The notes under the pieces: model-generated
Databases searched by the model: none
Told to the model about the DNA's origin: nothing
Seen by the model: only the letters and a program-made list of their open reading frames with translations
NCBI GenBank assembly: GCA_019096195.1
Contig: JAGTXK010000122.1
Coordinates: 131,501-195,500, forward strand
Reading direction: 5' to 3'
From: Boletus sp. NGJ
Taxonomy: Eukaryota; Basidiomycota; Agaricomycetes; Boletales; Boletaceae
DNA length: 64,000 bases
Shown: positions 48,220 through 60,629 of the stretch, one piece after another
Numbering within the stretch: the stretch's first letter is position 1
How the letters are laid out: the number at the start of each line of letters is the position of its first letter
Position numbers and translations under genes: made by a program

Positions 48220-48725
48220 GCAAGGTCTTATTGTGCTATGCTCCCTGCCCAAGAGTACACTATCCCTCCAATTGTTAGCCTTGCTCCAAAGACATATGCC
48301 TCCTGCTAAGAACTCCTAGAAATTAGATTAACAATATTGCCATGGGCAGCAGTATCGAAGTCTACCATTCACCCATTATCACTTTTTCATTGACAGATGG
48401 AGCACAAAAAGATGCATCATGTCTTTTCAAAAGATGTAGTTTGCTTGACTTCATTCCCATGGGCCTCAGCTAAGAGACTCATATGCCACCCAACACAGTC
48501 TCACAGTGAACTGACAAGATTTTATTGTGCTATGCTCCCTCCCCAAGCTTGCACATCCTGTTAATTGTTAGCATGATTGCCAAGTCATATGCCTCTTGCT
48601 AAGGACCCCCCAGCAATTAGGTCAAGTATATTATCATGGGCAGTAGTATCGAGAAGTTCACCCTTCATCAATCACTGACTTTATGGACAGATGGAACATG
48701 AGAAGATGTGTCATGTCTCTTTGGA
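48220..48725 (+). repeat. Diverged tandem duplication, period about 295 bases
   Basis: The block 48220-48425 recurs at 48515-48720. Shared landmarks are TATTGTGCTATGCTCCCT, AATTGTTAGC, CATATGCCTC and TGCTAAG, CATGGGCAG followed by TAGTATCGA, and GACAGATGGA. The copies differ by many substitutions and small indels. No protein was recognised. Confidence 0.75.
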
Positions 48726-48849
48726 AGATGTGCCCACCTTGCTCTATTTCCATAGCAGCCACCATGGCCATAGTGAATTCTAGTTATGCCACCATGACTG
48801 AATTTCAGTTTATCATGGCACATAATTGTACTACACTGACATCAGCAAA

Positions 48850-50480
48850 TTTGAAAAGTTTAGGTAATATTATATAATGACATTATAAACACCACATTTG
48901 TCATAATCTCAATAATAATTATTAGTTGAAAGGTAATTATATATATAGGAATAAATAGGTCAAATAACATTGATAATGACTACAAAAATTATACTAAATT
49001 GTCTTTAAAGCCAGTTTATAGTGTAAATTATAATTCTTTAACATCATTTGAGTTGATTATTTAATCATATAATCTCCCTACTATATTCTTGTCTTTATTC
49101 ATGCTATACCATCTGATAGTAATATAATATTGCAATACAATCCAATACAATTCTCTGGAAGTGATAGTATGCCTCGAAAATTATCCTCAAGTTTGCAACT
49201 GCAATGTTTAATTCCATTCATCAATCATAATATAAAAGTAATCATAATAATTTATCAATCTTATTTATAGTATAACTCTTTATAAGTAAACTACCATTGT
49301 ATAATACTATTGTAACTACTCAAAACTGAAAAAAAAAGACTTACAAGTGACCTCACACAAGTGCAAACATACCTGATTATAAGTGAACACTAGAACTAGA
49401 GTGACTCTTGCTCTAAGATGAACTCAAGAGACAAGAGTGAAGAAAGTTGAAAAAAAAGTGAGTGAGTTTATATAATATGTACTGTACAGTACTTACAAAT
49501 ATTTTCCCACACCTTCAACTACCTTAAAGTGTTTGAAAGATATACATGATAAAGATAGTATAATAAGTAAAGGCAGAATGTCAATGAATATAATTATGAA
49601 TACAGTCAGATAAGACATTATCAGATATAATATTAATGCTACTGGTATTAAAAACTGTTGTTATTTATTTGTTACAATGATAAGACATTGCAATAGCAAT
49701 GGCATTTCTAATAATATTTACCAGATGTAACATCCATATAGCATTTCAATGCAATTCTCCAAGTCAATTAGATTATATTTATACCTTCATGAAATAACAG
49801 TAGATTGATTGGAAAGATTAAGAATAATCAGAAACATTGACTATACATTATCTTTTCATGAAATATTTGTATGACTATGCAAGTGGATTGGAAAGCAATA
49901 GAAATACACTTACATTTTCATATGAACTATGGATTTAATTAGAATATCTATCATGTCATAACAAGGTAAGCATAAATCGGTGATGGATAGGTGGCCAACC
50001 TGAGTTGAATATTTATTAACACACAATTTCCTGTAGTTTTATTAATGTTGGTCATTAATTGATATCAGTCTTGCCATTGTCCACTCACACCATTCAGAGG
50101 CATATGCTGCATATTTAACAAGCGGCTCAAAATTTTAGCAAATCACCACCTAGGTCAATCTGTTTGAATTTTCTGATTATACTCAACTTGAATGAATGGA
50201 AGCATCATTAATGTAACATTATAGGCACAAATTACATTGAATATATTTGGAATGAGGATGAGCAATGGTGTTAGCAAATGTAACTATTGGTGCTTAAGTT
50301 GCATGTGGCCGACACAAGGTGACAGAGAGCTTGTCAATTTGTTGGGGGCGGTAGGTAGACATGTTCTAGTGACCAAAAATCTATCTATTATAGATGAATA
50401 TATCATGTTGAAAATTGGAAAGGTACTTCTCTTACTGGTTCCACCATAAGAGGGGGTTATTCACCTGCTCTTGTGATGTG
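48850..50480. other. AT-rich gene-free island
   Basis: About 1.6 kb of very AT-rich sequence with scattered TAATAT/ATTATA words, almost no CpG, no open frame with protein-like composition and no recognised element ends. It resembles decayed repeat DNA. No mitochondrial gene or tRNA was recognised in it. Confidence 0.55.
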
Positions 50481-50499
50481 GGTGATTCGAAATAGTGAC

Positions 50500-51815
50500 A
50501 ATATTGCAATAAAAGATATTATTGTCGAAATCATCATCTAAGATTCACAATGAACCACAGCTTGAGAGCGCAAAACGAAGCTGAGAACATCGCATTAGTA
50601 AATTCTGATGAATAAATAGAATCAATGGACAATATATATACTACCTGAACAGTGACATATGCAATTGCTCATGGCTCAACTTGATGCATCTTTAGAAGGC
50701 CTGCTACATTACAGCATGTCCGACATTCACCAGAAGTTTGTTGTGCTTTGTAATAGTGGACATTCACATCTTCAGTTGACTCTGCAGAACTTGGCAAAGT
50801 AAAGATGCATCTGAACGCCTGCAAGAAACCCTTTTCTAAGAGCACCTCCTACTTGATATCTGAATAAAACCATACCTTGAGCAAAAACCAGCCTTTGAAG
50901 AGCCCCTTGGATGGGATTCTTTGGATCGTATACACCATTTTCATATAGATATCTTGGCCAGGAGAATGCTGTGACAAGGAAATTTGAGTGACAGTCACAA
51001 ATGGCAGCCTTTACATTAAAGAAAACATTAGTAGTAAGGATCTACAAGTAACGAGATAACTTATGATGCATCTTCCCAATTGTAGTCTACTGGGCACAGG
51101 AGTTGACCAGTGACATCATGATTAAACCCACAGCTGGCCTTATCACAGCTCCGGATTACAGGCTCTGGACAGGGAGTCTGTTCCATTAGCCATGCTACCA
51201 TGGTGATCTTCAGTGTTGCAGCATAATTGCTTCTGGCACTGTCAGCATCATGGTTGAGCTGGCAATAGAAGTCAAAAGAGCTCAATGGACAGGACAATAT
51301 GCATGTATACCTGATGATAAGTCATATTCAACTGATACACATCCAGTTCACTCTCCACAAGCTTCCGAGCTGAAGGACGCTAGCAAATAAGTTTCTGGTA
51401 TGAACAGTATTGATATTCCTTGCTAATGATGAAGGGGAGTCAGTTAGTGCTTGCCTGCCACTGCAAAACTAGTTAAAATGATGACTTACACTTCAGAGGA
51501 TGGAAGTGACTGAGCATCAGAGTTACAACCAGCTCCAAGTGTTACACATCTGTTATGCTCTGCCAACAAGTCTTCTACACAATCAACAAGGCTAACTAGC
51601 CTGTGAATTGCTTGGCCTTCCAGGACAAAGCTTTTGCTATGTCTATAGAAATTAGCAAGCAGATGTCAGTGGTACCTAGGATAACATATCACTGACAAGG
51701 ATACAAATGGGCTTTTTTCTAGCTTGCTGAGGAGGTTCATGTTTTGCTCTTCAAGAGTGGCAATGTGTCTCTTCAAAGCTGCTTGGTTGTTGGGAGATGA
51801 TTCATTGGGGTCCAT
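50500..51815 (-). pseudogene. DUF6698-like protein gene, degenerate
   Basis: ATG 51815 starts a coiled-coil N-terminus (NNQAALKRHIATLEEQNM). Next come a block equivalent to GQAIHRLVSLVDCVEDLLAEH (51600-51540), then ARSNYAATLKITMVAWLMEQ (51240-51180) and LCPVDYNWEDAS (51100-51061). After a 50-base intron there are a FLVTAFSWPRYLYENGVYDP block (50970-50920), AFRCIFTLPSSAES (50820-50780) and LRFALSS near 50570. This order matches DUF6698 proteins, an Agaricomycete family of unknown function common near mobile elements. An in-frame TGA at about 50690 sits where Arg is expected before AIAYVTVQ, so CGA to TGA is likely, and another stop follows LRFALSS. The gene is inactive or truncated. Confidence 0.65.
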
Positions 51816-52009
51816 AGTCGGTGAAAAAAATGCTGTGTGAAATTTGAGTAGGATACTGAGGTTATATTGGTATCATACCTACATGGGACATTGAATGGCA
51901 CAGACAAGTTTTCTACGTGAATGGTCAGCTTATCAACCAAGGGGAAGCCTCCTATCTCTCAATCATCCCATACTACTGTCATGCAGCAAGCAGCTCTGCA
52001 TCTGGGCAG

Positions 52010-52905
52010 TGTTACGGTTACAGGAGGGGGTACATCTTTTTCTCTCCCTTCACCCCCTCCAGGACTATGGGACAACCTCTTTCTTGACTCTGACCAGGGA
52101 TTCCCCCACAACACTGACACAGGCATTGCCTTATCCAGAACTCCCATTCTAGGCAATGCACCACTATGGCTGTTACACAGCCCATTCCATTTCATTTTAC
52201 ATGCATTTCACCTTTTGATCCAATCATAGACATTGCCTCCTTGGCTGTGTTCTCTCATACTCAGCCCAGTATTCCATCTTCCTCATTTGACTGATGACAT
52301 GGTGTCTTATGGTAATATTCCAGTATTACCATATATAATATGAAGCCTGCCCTTAATAGGGAAGGCCTATTTATATGGGTGTTTGCCCTTCATGTAAATC
52401 CCAACCTAGATCTACACAACTTTCCATGTAATCTACCAGCTCTCCCAGCTCTCGGTTCCATTTTACCTCAGAAGCCTGCTCCCACTCTGGAGGTGATCAC
52501 CACAGTGCTTGTGATTGTTCTCCTCATCACTTTGCACTTGTGTGGCCTTGTTGCCGTTCGCTTGCATCGCTAGATGGCAGCTCCAACGTCAATAGAGGTT
52601 GGCTCATGCAAGCCCAGGACTCTGCTACTAGTACCCGTATTGGTTAGAACTCCACCACTGATCCTCATATAGGATTGGTCTGCCCTTCCATTGGATCGTG
52701 CCACTATCCTCAAAGTCTGAGACTCTGCCATCAGTTGTAGAGTAGGCTCCAATCCCAAGAGAGGCTCTACATGAAAGCTAGCCGTCAGTCCCCAGTCCAA
52801 GGAATCTTTGGGCCTCGGAAGGTATTTTCCCCTCAAGTCCGGCTAGTCCTGTAATCACATAGGGTTGATTACATGGGAATGTGTCACTTGTTACACAGTG
52901 TAACA
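52010..52905 (+). repeat. 5' LTR of the gypsy element
   Basis: It begins TGTTACGGTTAC and ends AGTGTAACA. It differs from the 3' LTR at about a dozen positions by eye, nearly all transitions, with about eight of them in the last 40 bases. It contains ATATATAATATG near 52330 and TATTTATATGGG near 52368 as possible core-promoter words. Confidence 0.93.
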
Positions 52906-54230
52906 AAAGATTTAGGTTATAAATTGCTGTGGGGCTATCTAGTCCAGCAACTCCCACCTCTATTCAAGGGAATAGAACCACCTATCAGAGGATAGGCCCT
53001 TGCTCTATGCACTGCACAGAATCAACCTTGCCCAGCTCCTCAGAGAAGATTGAGAAGAAGAAGCCACACCATCATGGGCTTCTACTCCTATCTCCGACAT
53101 GTCTTCAAGAAGGATCCCAGGGTCATTCTTCCATTACAATGACCTTCTTCCCATGCATTTCCAGATCCACCTGGACGACCAGATTTTCCAGGTGGTCTCC
53201 GCTCGTGAACCACAACCCCATCAGCAGATCCTACCCCTCTGCCCACATTCCAACTGGTTCCCATTAGAGTAGATTCCCCCAACTCCCTTCTCAATCAAAG
53301 CGGAGCATCTAGTCTAAACCCCTATCTGGAAAACCCCCAGACAAATGAACACTCAGACAATGAAGAAGAGATGGTTGAAATCAAAGCTGCCTTGCCTGAG
53401 GAGTTCTCAGGAGAGATCAACGATGCCAAGAGATGGCTTATGGCTATAGAAGGATACTTCCATCTAGAAGGAGCAAAGAAGTTCACAGAGGAAGCCAAGA
53501 GGCTTATCCTATTGAACAGGATGTCCAAGGGAAGAGGAAAAGTGTTTGCAGAAGCCTGGCTAACCAGGCTGCTCGACGACACTATGCCACAAGCAGACAA
53601 GACCTATAATGAAATTAAGAAAGCCTTTGCCCTCATCTTCACCCCCCACAACACCAGCAACCTGGCTATGGCAGAACTCAGATCCCTCTGACAAGATAAA
53701 CGGGATCAAAGGGATTTGACAGATTCATTTCCCAGTTCTCACTGCTGGTAGTTCGCTCTGAGCTACAAGAATTCTGCTCTATCCTAGAATTCTTCCTCAG
53801 GGGGATTGATCCAAACTTCATCCGGCAACTAGACAACAGCAAGACCTTCCAAAAAGCCAAGAAAATGGAAGAAGTCTATGAAGTAGCTGTCAACATCCAC
53901 GGGACATGGCAATGGATTGAAGAAATACAGAAAGGACCCTTTGTGTCCTTTGAAAGAGAAAAAGGAAACCACCATGACCCCAACACTATGGACATGGACT
54001 GGATCATCCTGTCTCCTATCGAGCGCACCAAGCGGATGAGAGAGCATAGATGCTTCATCTGCAACAAGATTAGGTGCAGTACTAGGAAACACCCAGGATA
54101 CAGGCTGATCAGGAGAGAGGGATATAGGAAACCCCAAGAAATGCACACCAGGGTGGTCGTTACCAGAGAAATGCCACAAAATCCCCTCAACAAATATCTC
54201 ACAGAAATCTCCAGAAACAATGGATGAGAC
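52906..54230 (+). pseudogene. Gypsy gag region (capsid and zinc knuckle), broken
   Basis: An N-terminal Ser/Pro-rich leader (52930-53270) precedes a capsid-like domain opening near ATG 53371 (PEEFSGEINDAKRWLMAIEG, then MSKGRGKVFAEAWL). The frame meets TGA at 53689-53691 and shifts; it continues as GIDPNFIRQLDNSKTFQKAK near 53800-53860 and reaches a zinc-knuckle-like CFICNKIRC block near 54050. The product would form retrotransposon particles. The stop and at least one frame change inactivate it. Confidence 0.75.
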
Positions 54231-54424
54231 AAAGTTCTCAGGACACTCCAGACAGCCTTTGACATGAGGCTTGATGAGCAAGGCCTCACTCTAGAATGAG
54301 CAGAGGAAGCTGCCACAATAGAATGGAAGGAGAACATTGATTCTCTTGCCCTCAGATCCACTATGCAAATCTCCACTATTTCCCCTGAAGATGAAACATC
54401 TTTTTAGGTGGAAGAGGTGTACCA

Positions 54425-57400
54425 ATGTCACCCTCTTTCTACATGATTGCACCTGTATTTATTTCTGGATTGAAGAGTAATTCTATTTGCATTCCTCTCT
54501 TGATCTGGAAGCAGGATGGCAAAATCGTTGGAACAAAAGCCCTAATCGACAGTGGAGCAACAGGATGCTTCATTTCAAGACAAGTGGTGGAGAAGATGAG
54601 ATTACCCACATGGAGGCTGGACAATCTGGTCCAAGCTTGAAATGTCAATGGAATCCAAAACCAGTCAGGGACCATCAAGGAGAAGACCAACATCGTGTTG
54701 GACTATGGAGGCATACGAGAATGGCAGGATCTCTATGTCCTCAATTGTGGCAAGGATGAAGTCATTTTAGGACTTTCATGACTCAGGGCAGTGAACCCTG
54801 ATATCAACTGGACGGAAGGGCGGGTAACCATAGTGCTGTCTTCCTACCGATGGACCCAAGGGGACCCACTGGGAACACTGGAACAGTGATACCTGCTACA
54901 GTATCTGGAGCATGATGAAAAGGAGTACATGCAAGACAGACTCTATGAAACCTTTTGTCATTGAACGCCCTTATGACAGGCCAAGTTTTTCAATGCACAT
55001 GGGGATGTACCAGAGTTTGTCATCAAGAGGACCACTCTGTCTACCGAGATCGCCCAACAGGCGCCAAAGGCCAAGATCACATTACCAGATGTGTTCAAAG
55101 AATACACGGATGTCTTCACGGAGAAGACAATTACCAAGTTACCTCCCTCCCAGCTCTACGACCATGCCATTGAGTTAAAAGACTCGTTTGTTCTGAAACG
55201 AGCCAAGGCATATCTCCTCAACCCACTGGAACAACAGGCATGCAAGGAATTCATCAATGAACATCTCAAGATGGGGAAGATATCTCCATCAAAATCTCCC
55301 CAGACAGCCTCTTTCTTCTTCATACAGAAGAAAGATGGAAAGCTCCACCCCTGCCAAGACTACTGATACCTTAACAGCCACACAATCAAGAACACTTACC
55401 CCCTCCCCTTAATTTCTGATCTCCTGGACAAATTAAAGGGATTGTCGATCTTCACCAAGTTTGATGTACAATGGGGCTACAATAACATCTTGATCAAATC
55501 TGAAGATCAGTGGAAAGCGGCTTTCCTCACCCTGTTTGGGCTATTCAAACCAAATGTGATGTTCTTCAGGATGTGTAATTCCCCAGCAACATTCTAGGCC
55601 TTCATGGACAATCTCTTTGGAGATTATATTGTGGAGAGATGGTTGGTAATCTATATGGATGATCTGTTGATACACTCTTCAGATCAGATAACTCACAATG
55701 AGAGGACACGAAAGGTTCTAGAATGCTTTCGACAGCATGAAATGTACCTCAAACTGGAGAAGTATATCATCTCAGCTGAAGAAGTTGAGTATCTCGGAAT
55801 GATCGTAGGGAAGGACAGCATCCAGATGGACCTAGTCAAGCTCAACGCCATCAAACAATGGAAACCCCTGGTGAATGTAAAGGATGTCTGGTCCTTTATC
55901 AGGTTCTGCAACTTTTACAGGAAGTTCATTCCCTCTTTCTCTGACATTGCATATCCACTGCTGGACCTTACAAAGCAGATGACGCCCTGGTCATGGGGAG
56001 CCCTTCAAGAAAAATCATTCAGAGCCCTTCAGGCTTCATTCACGAAAAAACCCGTCCTCACCTTCCCTGATACCTCAAAACCCTTCACCCTCATGACAGA
56101 CGCATCCCTCACTGTGTCAGGAGTGGTACTCATGCAGAACAATGACAATGGAGATATGCAACCATGCGGTTACCTCTTCCAGACTTTCTCTTTGGCTGAG
56201 AGAAATTACGACATCTATGACAGGGAACTACTGGCTGTCATATGTGGATTGAAAGAATGGCAGCAATACCTCCTCAGATACCTCCACCCAGTGATGGTGT
56301 TGACAGATCACAAGAACTTAATGTTCTTCAAGAAACCCCAACAACTATTCCGATGACAGGTACAATGGTTTTTGTTCCTCCAGGACTATGATATGGTTTA
56401 TCAAGCTTTACCTAGAACAAAAATGGCCCCAGCCAATGCTCTGTCTTGTCACGATGAAGTAGACACTTTCAAGAACAATGAAGATGTGCAACTCCTCCCA
56501 TCCAAAGCATTTGATTGTCAAGTATGGATGATCAACCTGGCACTAGCTGAGAAAATTAAGGAATCCTCTCAAGATGATCTTCTGATACTCTCCACTTTAC
56601 AAAACATGGGAAAAGGAGAACCTCTCTTCACCTGATCAAAATTGGAAGACTGGACCTTTGACAATGGCAACCTCTATTTTAAGAACCGAATGTATATTCC
56701 AGGCCCAGCTCGGCAGAAGCTGGTATCCTCCATCCATTCCTCTTTTGAAGGAGAAAATAGAGGACACCTTTGAACCATTGCCCTCTTGGTCAAAGACTAC
56801 TGGTGGCCTGGACTCACCACATTCGTCCGCAAATTTGTTGCCAGTTGTGCAACCTATCAAAATAACAAGGTCTAGACACACCTCACGGTTCCTCCAGTCA
56901 CTCCATTAGCCTTCGAAGGACACCATCCATTTTAGCATCTGTTGGTGGATTTAATCACTGACCTACCCCCAGCAGGGGGTTTTGATTTAGTCATGGTCAT
57001 GGTCAACCATGGGCTTAGTAAGGGGGTAATTCTCGCCCCTTGCACAAAAATGGTAGATGTGGCTGGTATAGCCTGTCTTTTCTTCAAAAAAGTCTTCCTA
57101 CGGTATGGTTTACATAGCAAACTGGTTTCAGATCATGGTCCACAGTTCACATCCACATTCGCTCAAGAGCTTGCTAGACTCTTGAATTATGATGTTGCCC
57201 TCTCCATGGCCTACCACCCACAGACAGATGGCGAAACAGAACAATACAACCAGGAACTAGATATCTACCTATGGATATTCTGCGACAGCCAATCACAGAG
57301 GTGGTTGGAATTACTACCCATGGTAGAGTTTGCTCATAACTCTGCAACCCACTCAGTCACCAGAAAATCACCCTTCTCCTTGATCCTTGGATATGAACCA

Positions 57401-57955
57401 AGAGTGTATCCCCCTATTGGAAAAACCTTCCTACTGGCCCTAGAGGAAAGACTCTCTTTCCTGGAGGAAGCAAGAAAGGAAGCAGAAGTAGCACACAAAC
57501 TGGCACAGATACAAATGAAGGAGAGAGTTCACTCTTGCTTCAAACCATGGAAGCTTGGAGATAAGATATGGCTGGACACCAAGAACCTAAAACTCCAAGT
57601 TCCATCCCAGAAGCTGTCCCAAAAACAAACTGGACCATTTGAAATTACTCAAGTGGTATCCTCTGTGGTGTTCTGACTCAAGTTGCCGAAACAGTGGAAG
57701 ATCCACAATGTGTTCTACACATCTCTAATTTCCCCATATTGGGAAACTATGGAACACAGTCCCAATTTCACTCAATCACCACCAGAACTTGTTGGAACAG
57801 AAGAGGAATACGAAGTGGACAGCATCACAAACCATCAGGGAAAACCAAAAAGAAGGCAGTATCTAACCCACTAGAAAGGGTATTCCACAGTAGAACAAAC
57901 TTGGGAACCAGAGGCCAACTTGAAGAATGCCAAGAAGATACTCTTATAGTATAAA
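54425..57955 (+). pseudogene. Gypsy pol region: protease, reverse transcriptase, RNase H, integrase, chromodomain; broken
   Basis: Aspartic protease: ALIDSGATGCFIS (54540-54577). Reverse transcriptase: FFIQKKDGKLHPC (55315-55355), [15 protein letters not shown] (55447-55490), catalytic YMDD (55651-55662). RNase H: TDASLTVSGVVL (56098-56133), YDRELLAVI (56215-56242), LTDHKNL (56304-56320). Integrase: a YWWPGL block near 56805, GFDLVMVMVNHGLSKG (56978-57025), SDHGPQFTS (57128-57155), MAYHPQTDGETEQ (57205-57245). Chromodomain: EEYEVDSITNHQGKPKRRQYL (57808-57868) continuing past a stop as YSTVEQTWEPEANL (57885-57925). Stops include 54638, 54779, 55364, 55595, 56354, 56771, 56873, 56933, 57674 and 57872. 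Each fits CGA/CAG to TGA/TAG or TGG to TAG/TGA. The chromodomain places the element among chromoviruses. Confidence 0.9.
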
Positions 57956-57984
57956 TAAAACCCGACTCAGACTCTGAACGAGAT

Positions 57985-59119
57985 CCATGTCCCAAGACAA
58001 CACCTCTCTGTTCATACTCCTAGCCCATGTATCTGCTGCCCTCACCCAAGCTTGCCCTCAGAGACAATACCCTGACCTAGACATTCCCAAACATACTGGC
58101 TTGCATTCCTGTTTCTGCTACATCGACTACTGCCCCTATCACCATAATTGGTAGATGGCCATCGCCCCTCTCTCCCCATACCTTAATCAACTTTTCTCCA
58201 TCCACTGTTGAAATCTCTATGCATCTGTCCTTGATGATCCCATCACAATTACGACCCTTCAATTCATCCCCTTCTTCTTTTGTGATGATTCTCTTGCCCT
58301 TCTGCCCATCAACACCTGTGATCGCCTCCTCCATGCCACCCTCCTCTCCCTCTCAGAAGAGGAAAGTCGCCTTTTCTTTGCCCCCTCATCAACCACCATG
58401 CCCTCCTACCCCGTTCCATCTTGACAAGTCCCTTCCATCACAGTGTGACCCCTGGAGAACGTCAACAGAATCAGAGGTGTTAACGGAGTTGATAGAAACT
58501 CTCCAGAGACATGGAGAGCCCAGTCCTCCAATGACACCATTATTGCCTCCCCTTCCTCCATAACCTCCAACCCCTCCTCCTGAGGAACCACCACAGTACC
58601 AGTCCTCCCAGTTCCTCCCTCAGCCCTTTCCAATCAGACCAGGACCATCCATCGGCAAGGAGCCATGGTATTCTCAGCCGGCCTCCCCTCTCACCCCAAC
58701 AACTGAGGTCTTCTCAACACACTGGGGGACACTACAATGAGGAGCCCTCCTCCTTCCTCCATTCCCATTCCTGGGGCCATTGCAGGCACCTCTCCTACCA
58801 ACCATTCCAACTCAGTGGCTAGTTATCTCCATCTCTTGTCCAGTGCCCGACTGGTTAATCACCATTGAACTTCCATCTCCAGCCTCCGCTGTTTTGAATG
58901 CAGACATCAAGGTCACCTTTGGCCCACCTGCCCCTACTACCAGTGCCCCTACTATCAGGTGGTTGCCCCCAACCATTCACAGTATGCTTGCCCACAGAGC
59001 TTGCACCTACTATGGTGGAAGAGGACATGGTTACCAGACCTATCCTAGCCAGGGAGTCTTCGACAACTCCTGGGACCCTACCAGCTATGAGAAGAATGAG
59101 GGGGACAGAAGTTCTTGAG
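57985..59119 (+). pseudogene. Extra post-pol ORF of the gypsy element with degraded zinc-knuckle
   Basis: After pol, a Cys/His-containing segment (NTSLFILLAHVSAALTQACP from about 58002, then HSCFCYIDYCPYHHNW near 58100-58150) and a Pro-rich stretch lead to CTYYGGRGHGYQTYPSQG near 59004-59057. That last block has the spacing of a CCHC knuckle (C-x2-C-x4-H-x4-C) with the second and third Cys replaced by Tyr, as expected from G-to-A changes. Several stops and frame changes occur. A gag-like nucleic-acid-binding role is inferred; the family is not established from this sequence alone. Confidence 0.5.
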
Positions 59120-59148
59120 ATGGAACTTCAAGACTACGAGGAGGGTAA

Positions 59149-60044
59149 TGTTACAGTTACAGGAGGGGGTACATCTTTTTCTCTCCCTTCACCCCCTCCA
59201 GGACTATGGGACAACCTCTTTCTTGACTCTGACCAGGGATTCCCTCACAACACTGACACAGGCATTGCCTTATCCAGAACTCCCATTCTAGGCAATGCAC
59301 CACTATGGCTGTTACACAGCCCATTCCATTTCATTTTACATGCATTTCACCTTTTGATCCAATCATAGACATTGCCTCCTTGGCTGTGTTCTCTCATACA
59401 CAGCCCAGTATTCCATCTTCCTCATTTGACTGATGACATGGTGTCTTATGGTAATATTCCAGTATTACCATATATAATATGAAGCCTGCCCTTAATAGGG
59501 AAGGCCTATTTATATGGGTGTTTGCCCTTCATGTAAATCCCAACCTAGATCTACACAACTTTCCATGTAATCTACCAGCTCTCCCAGCTCTCGGTTCCAT
59601 TTTACCTCAGAAGCCTGCTCCCACTCTGGAGGTGATCACCACAGTGCTTGTGATTGTTCTCCTCATCACTTTGCACTTGTGTGGCCTTGTTGCCGTTCGC
59701 TTGCATCGCTAGATGGCAGCTCCAACGTCAATAGAGGTTGGCTCATGCAAGCCCAGGACTCTGCTACTAGTACCCGTATTGGTTAGAACTCCACCACTGA
59801 TCCTCATATAGGATTGGTCTGCCCTTCCATTGGATCGTGCCACTATCCTCAAAGTCTGAGACTCTGCCATCAGTTGTAGAGTAGGCTCCAATCCCAAGAG
59901 AGGCTCTACATGAAAGCTAGCCGTCAGTCCCCAGTCCAAGGAACCTTTGGGCCTCGGAAGGTATTTTCCCCTCAAGTCCGGCTAGTCCCGTAATCACATA
60001 GGGTTGATTATGCAGGAATGTGTTACTTGTTACACGGCATAACA
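59149..60044 (+). repeat. 3' LTR of the gypsy element
   Basis: It begins TGTTACAGTTAC and ends CGGCATAACA, followed immediately by the GGCAG duplication. It is the same length as the 5' LTR, and differences are concentrated at the 3' end. Confidence 0.93.
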
Positions 60045-60629
60045 GGCAGCTCTGATGTGCCATCATTGATTCTGGCTAGCATTGAGATTGAGTCCTATTC
60101 TCATATTATCTATCCACCCTAGATGAATTCCTTTTGAGCCTTGAGATAGTGGAACTGGATTGTACCATTAGAACATAGCAGTGAAGATGATGGTGACAAT
60201 CTTGAAGTCCTGCTCATTGTGCCTAATGCGTCTGTCCTACAATATTATATCTCTCACCACCCCAACTTTCCCAAAAAGATGGTCCAATATTTGATGCAAA
60301 ACCACAGTGTGGTTAACTTCATCAGCATGCTCCAGGCTTTCCTTGCTGGCGCTCACTTACCCTATGGCCATCAATACTTTCAACCAAACAACAATGATCA
60401 TTTTGACTGTTTTAGCACTATAGTCCAACTCAACCCTTTTGCATAGTGGTAATAAATATATGCTGGGCAGCATGTCAGCAAGAATCCACTGTCATCCCAA
60501 ATGCACAAATGGTATTCACAAGCCACTGACACCATCTCATTTTGATACCATTCTGATCCATGTAGATGGTCAGCCTGAGGCATGGGAGTAGGGTGGATTC
60601 CATGGTACATTTTTTTAATATATATACAT

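Larger units (their letters stand above)
52010..60044 (+). mobile_element. Full-length Ty3/gypsy chromovirus-type LTR retrotransposon, coding-dead
   Basis: Two 896-base LTRs (52010-52905, 59149-60044) flank an internal region of about 6.2 kb, and the whole is bounded by a perfect GGCAG target duplication (52005-52009 and 60045-60049). The internal order is gag, protease, reverse transcriptase, RNase H, integrase, chromodomain, then an extra ORF. At least eleven in-frame stops interrupt the polyprotein. No standard tRNA primer-binding site was recognised just after 52905. Confidence 0.95.

Noticed and set aside
48850-50480. AT-rich island as a nuclear mitochondrial insertion
   Set aside because: No mitochondrial protein, rRNA or tRNA sequence could be recognised; decayed repeat DNA explains it better.
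52340-52573. 77-codon ORF with hydrophobic helix in both gypsy LTRs (also 59479-59712)
   Set aside because: It is identical only because the LTRs are nearly identical; the older solo LTR does not keep the frame, so conservation is not supported.
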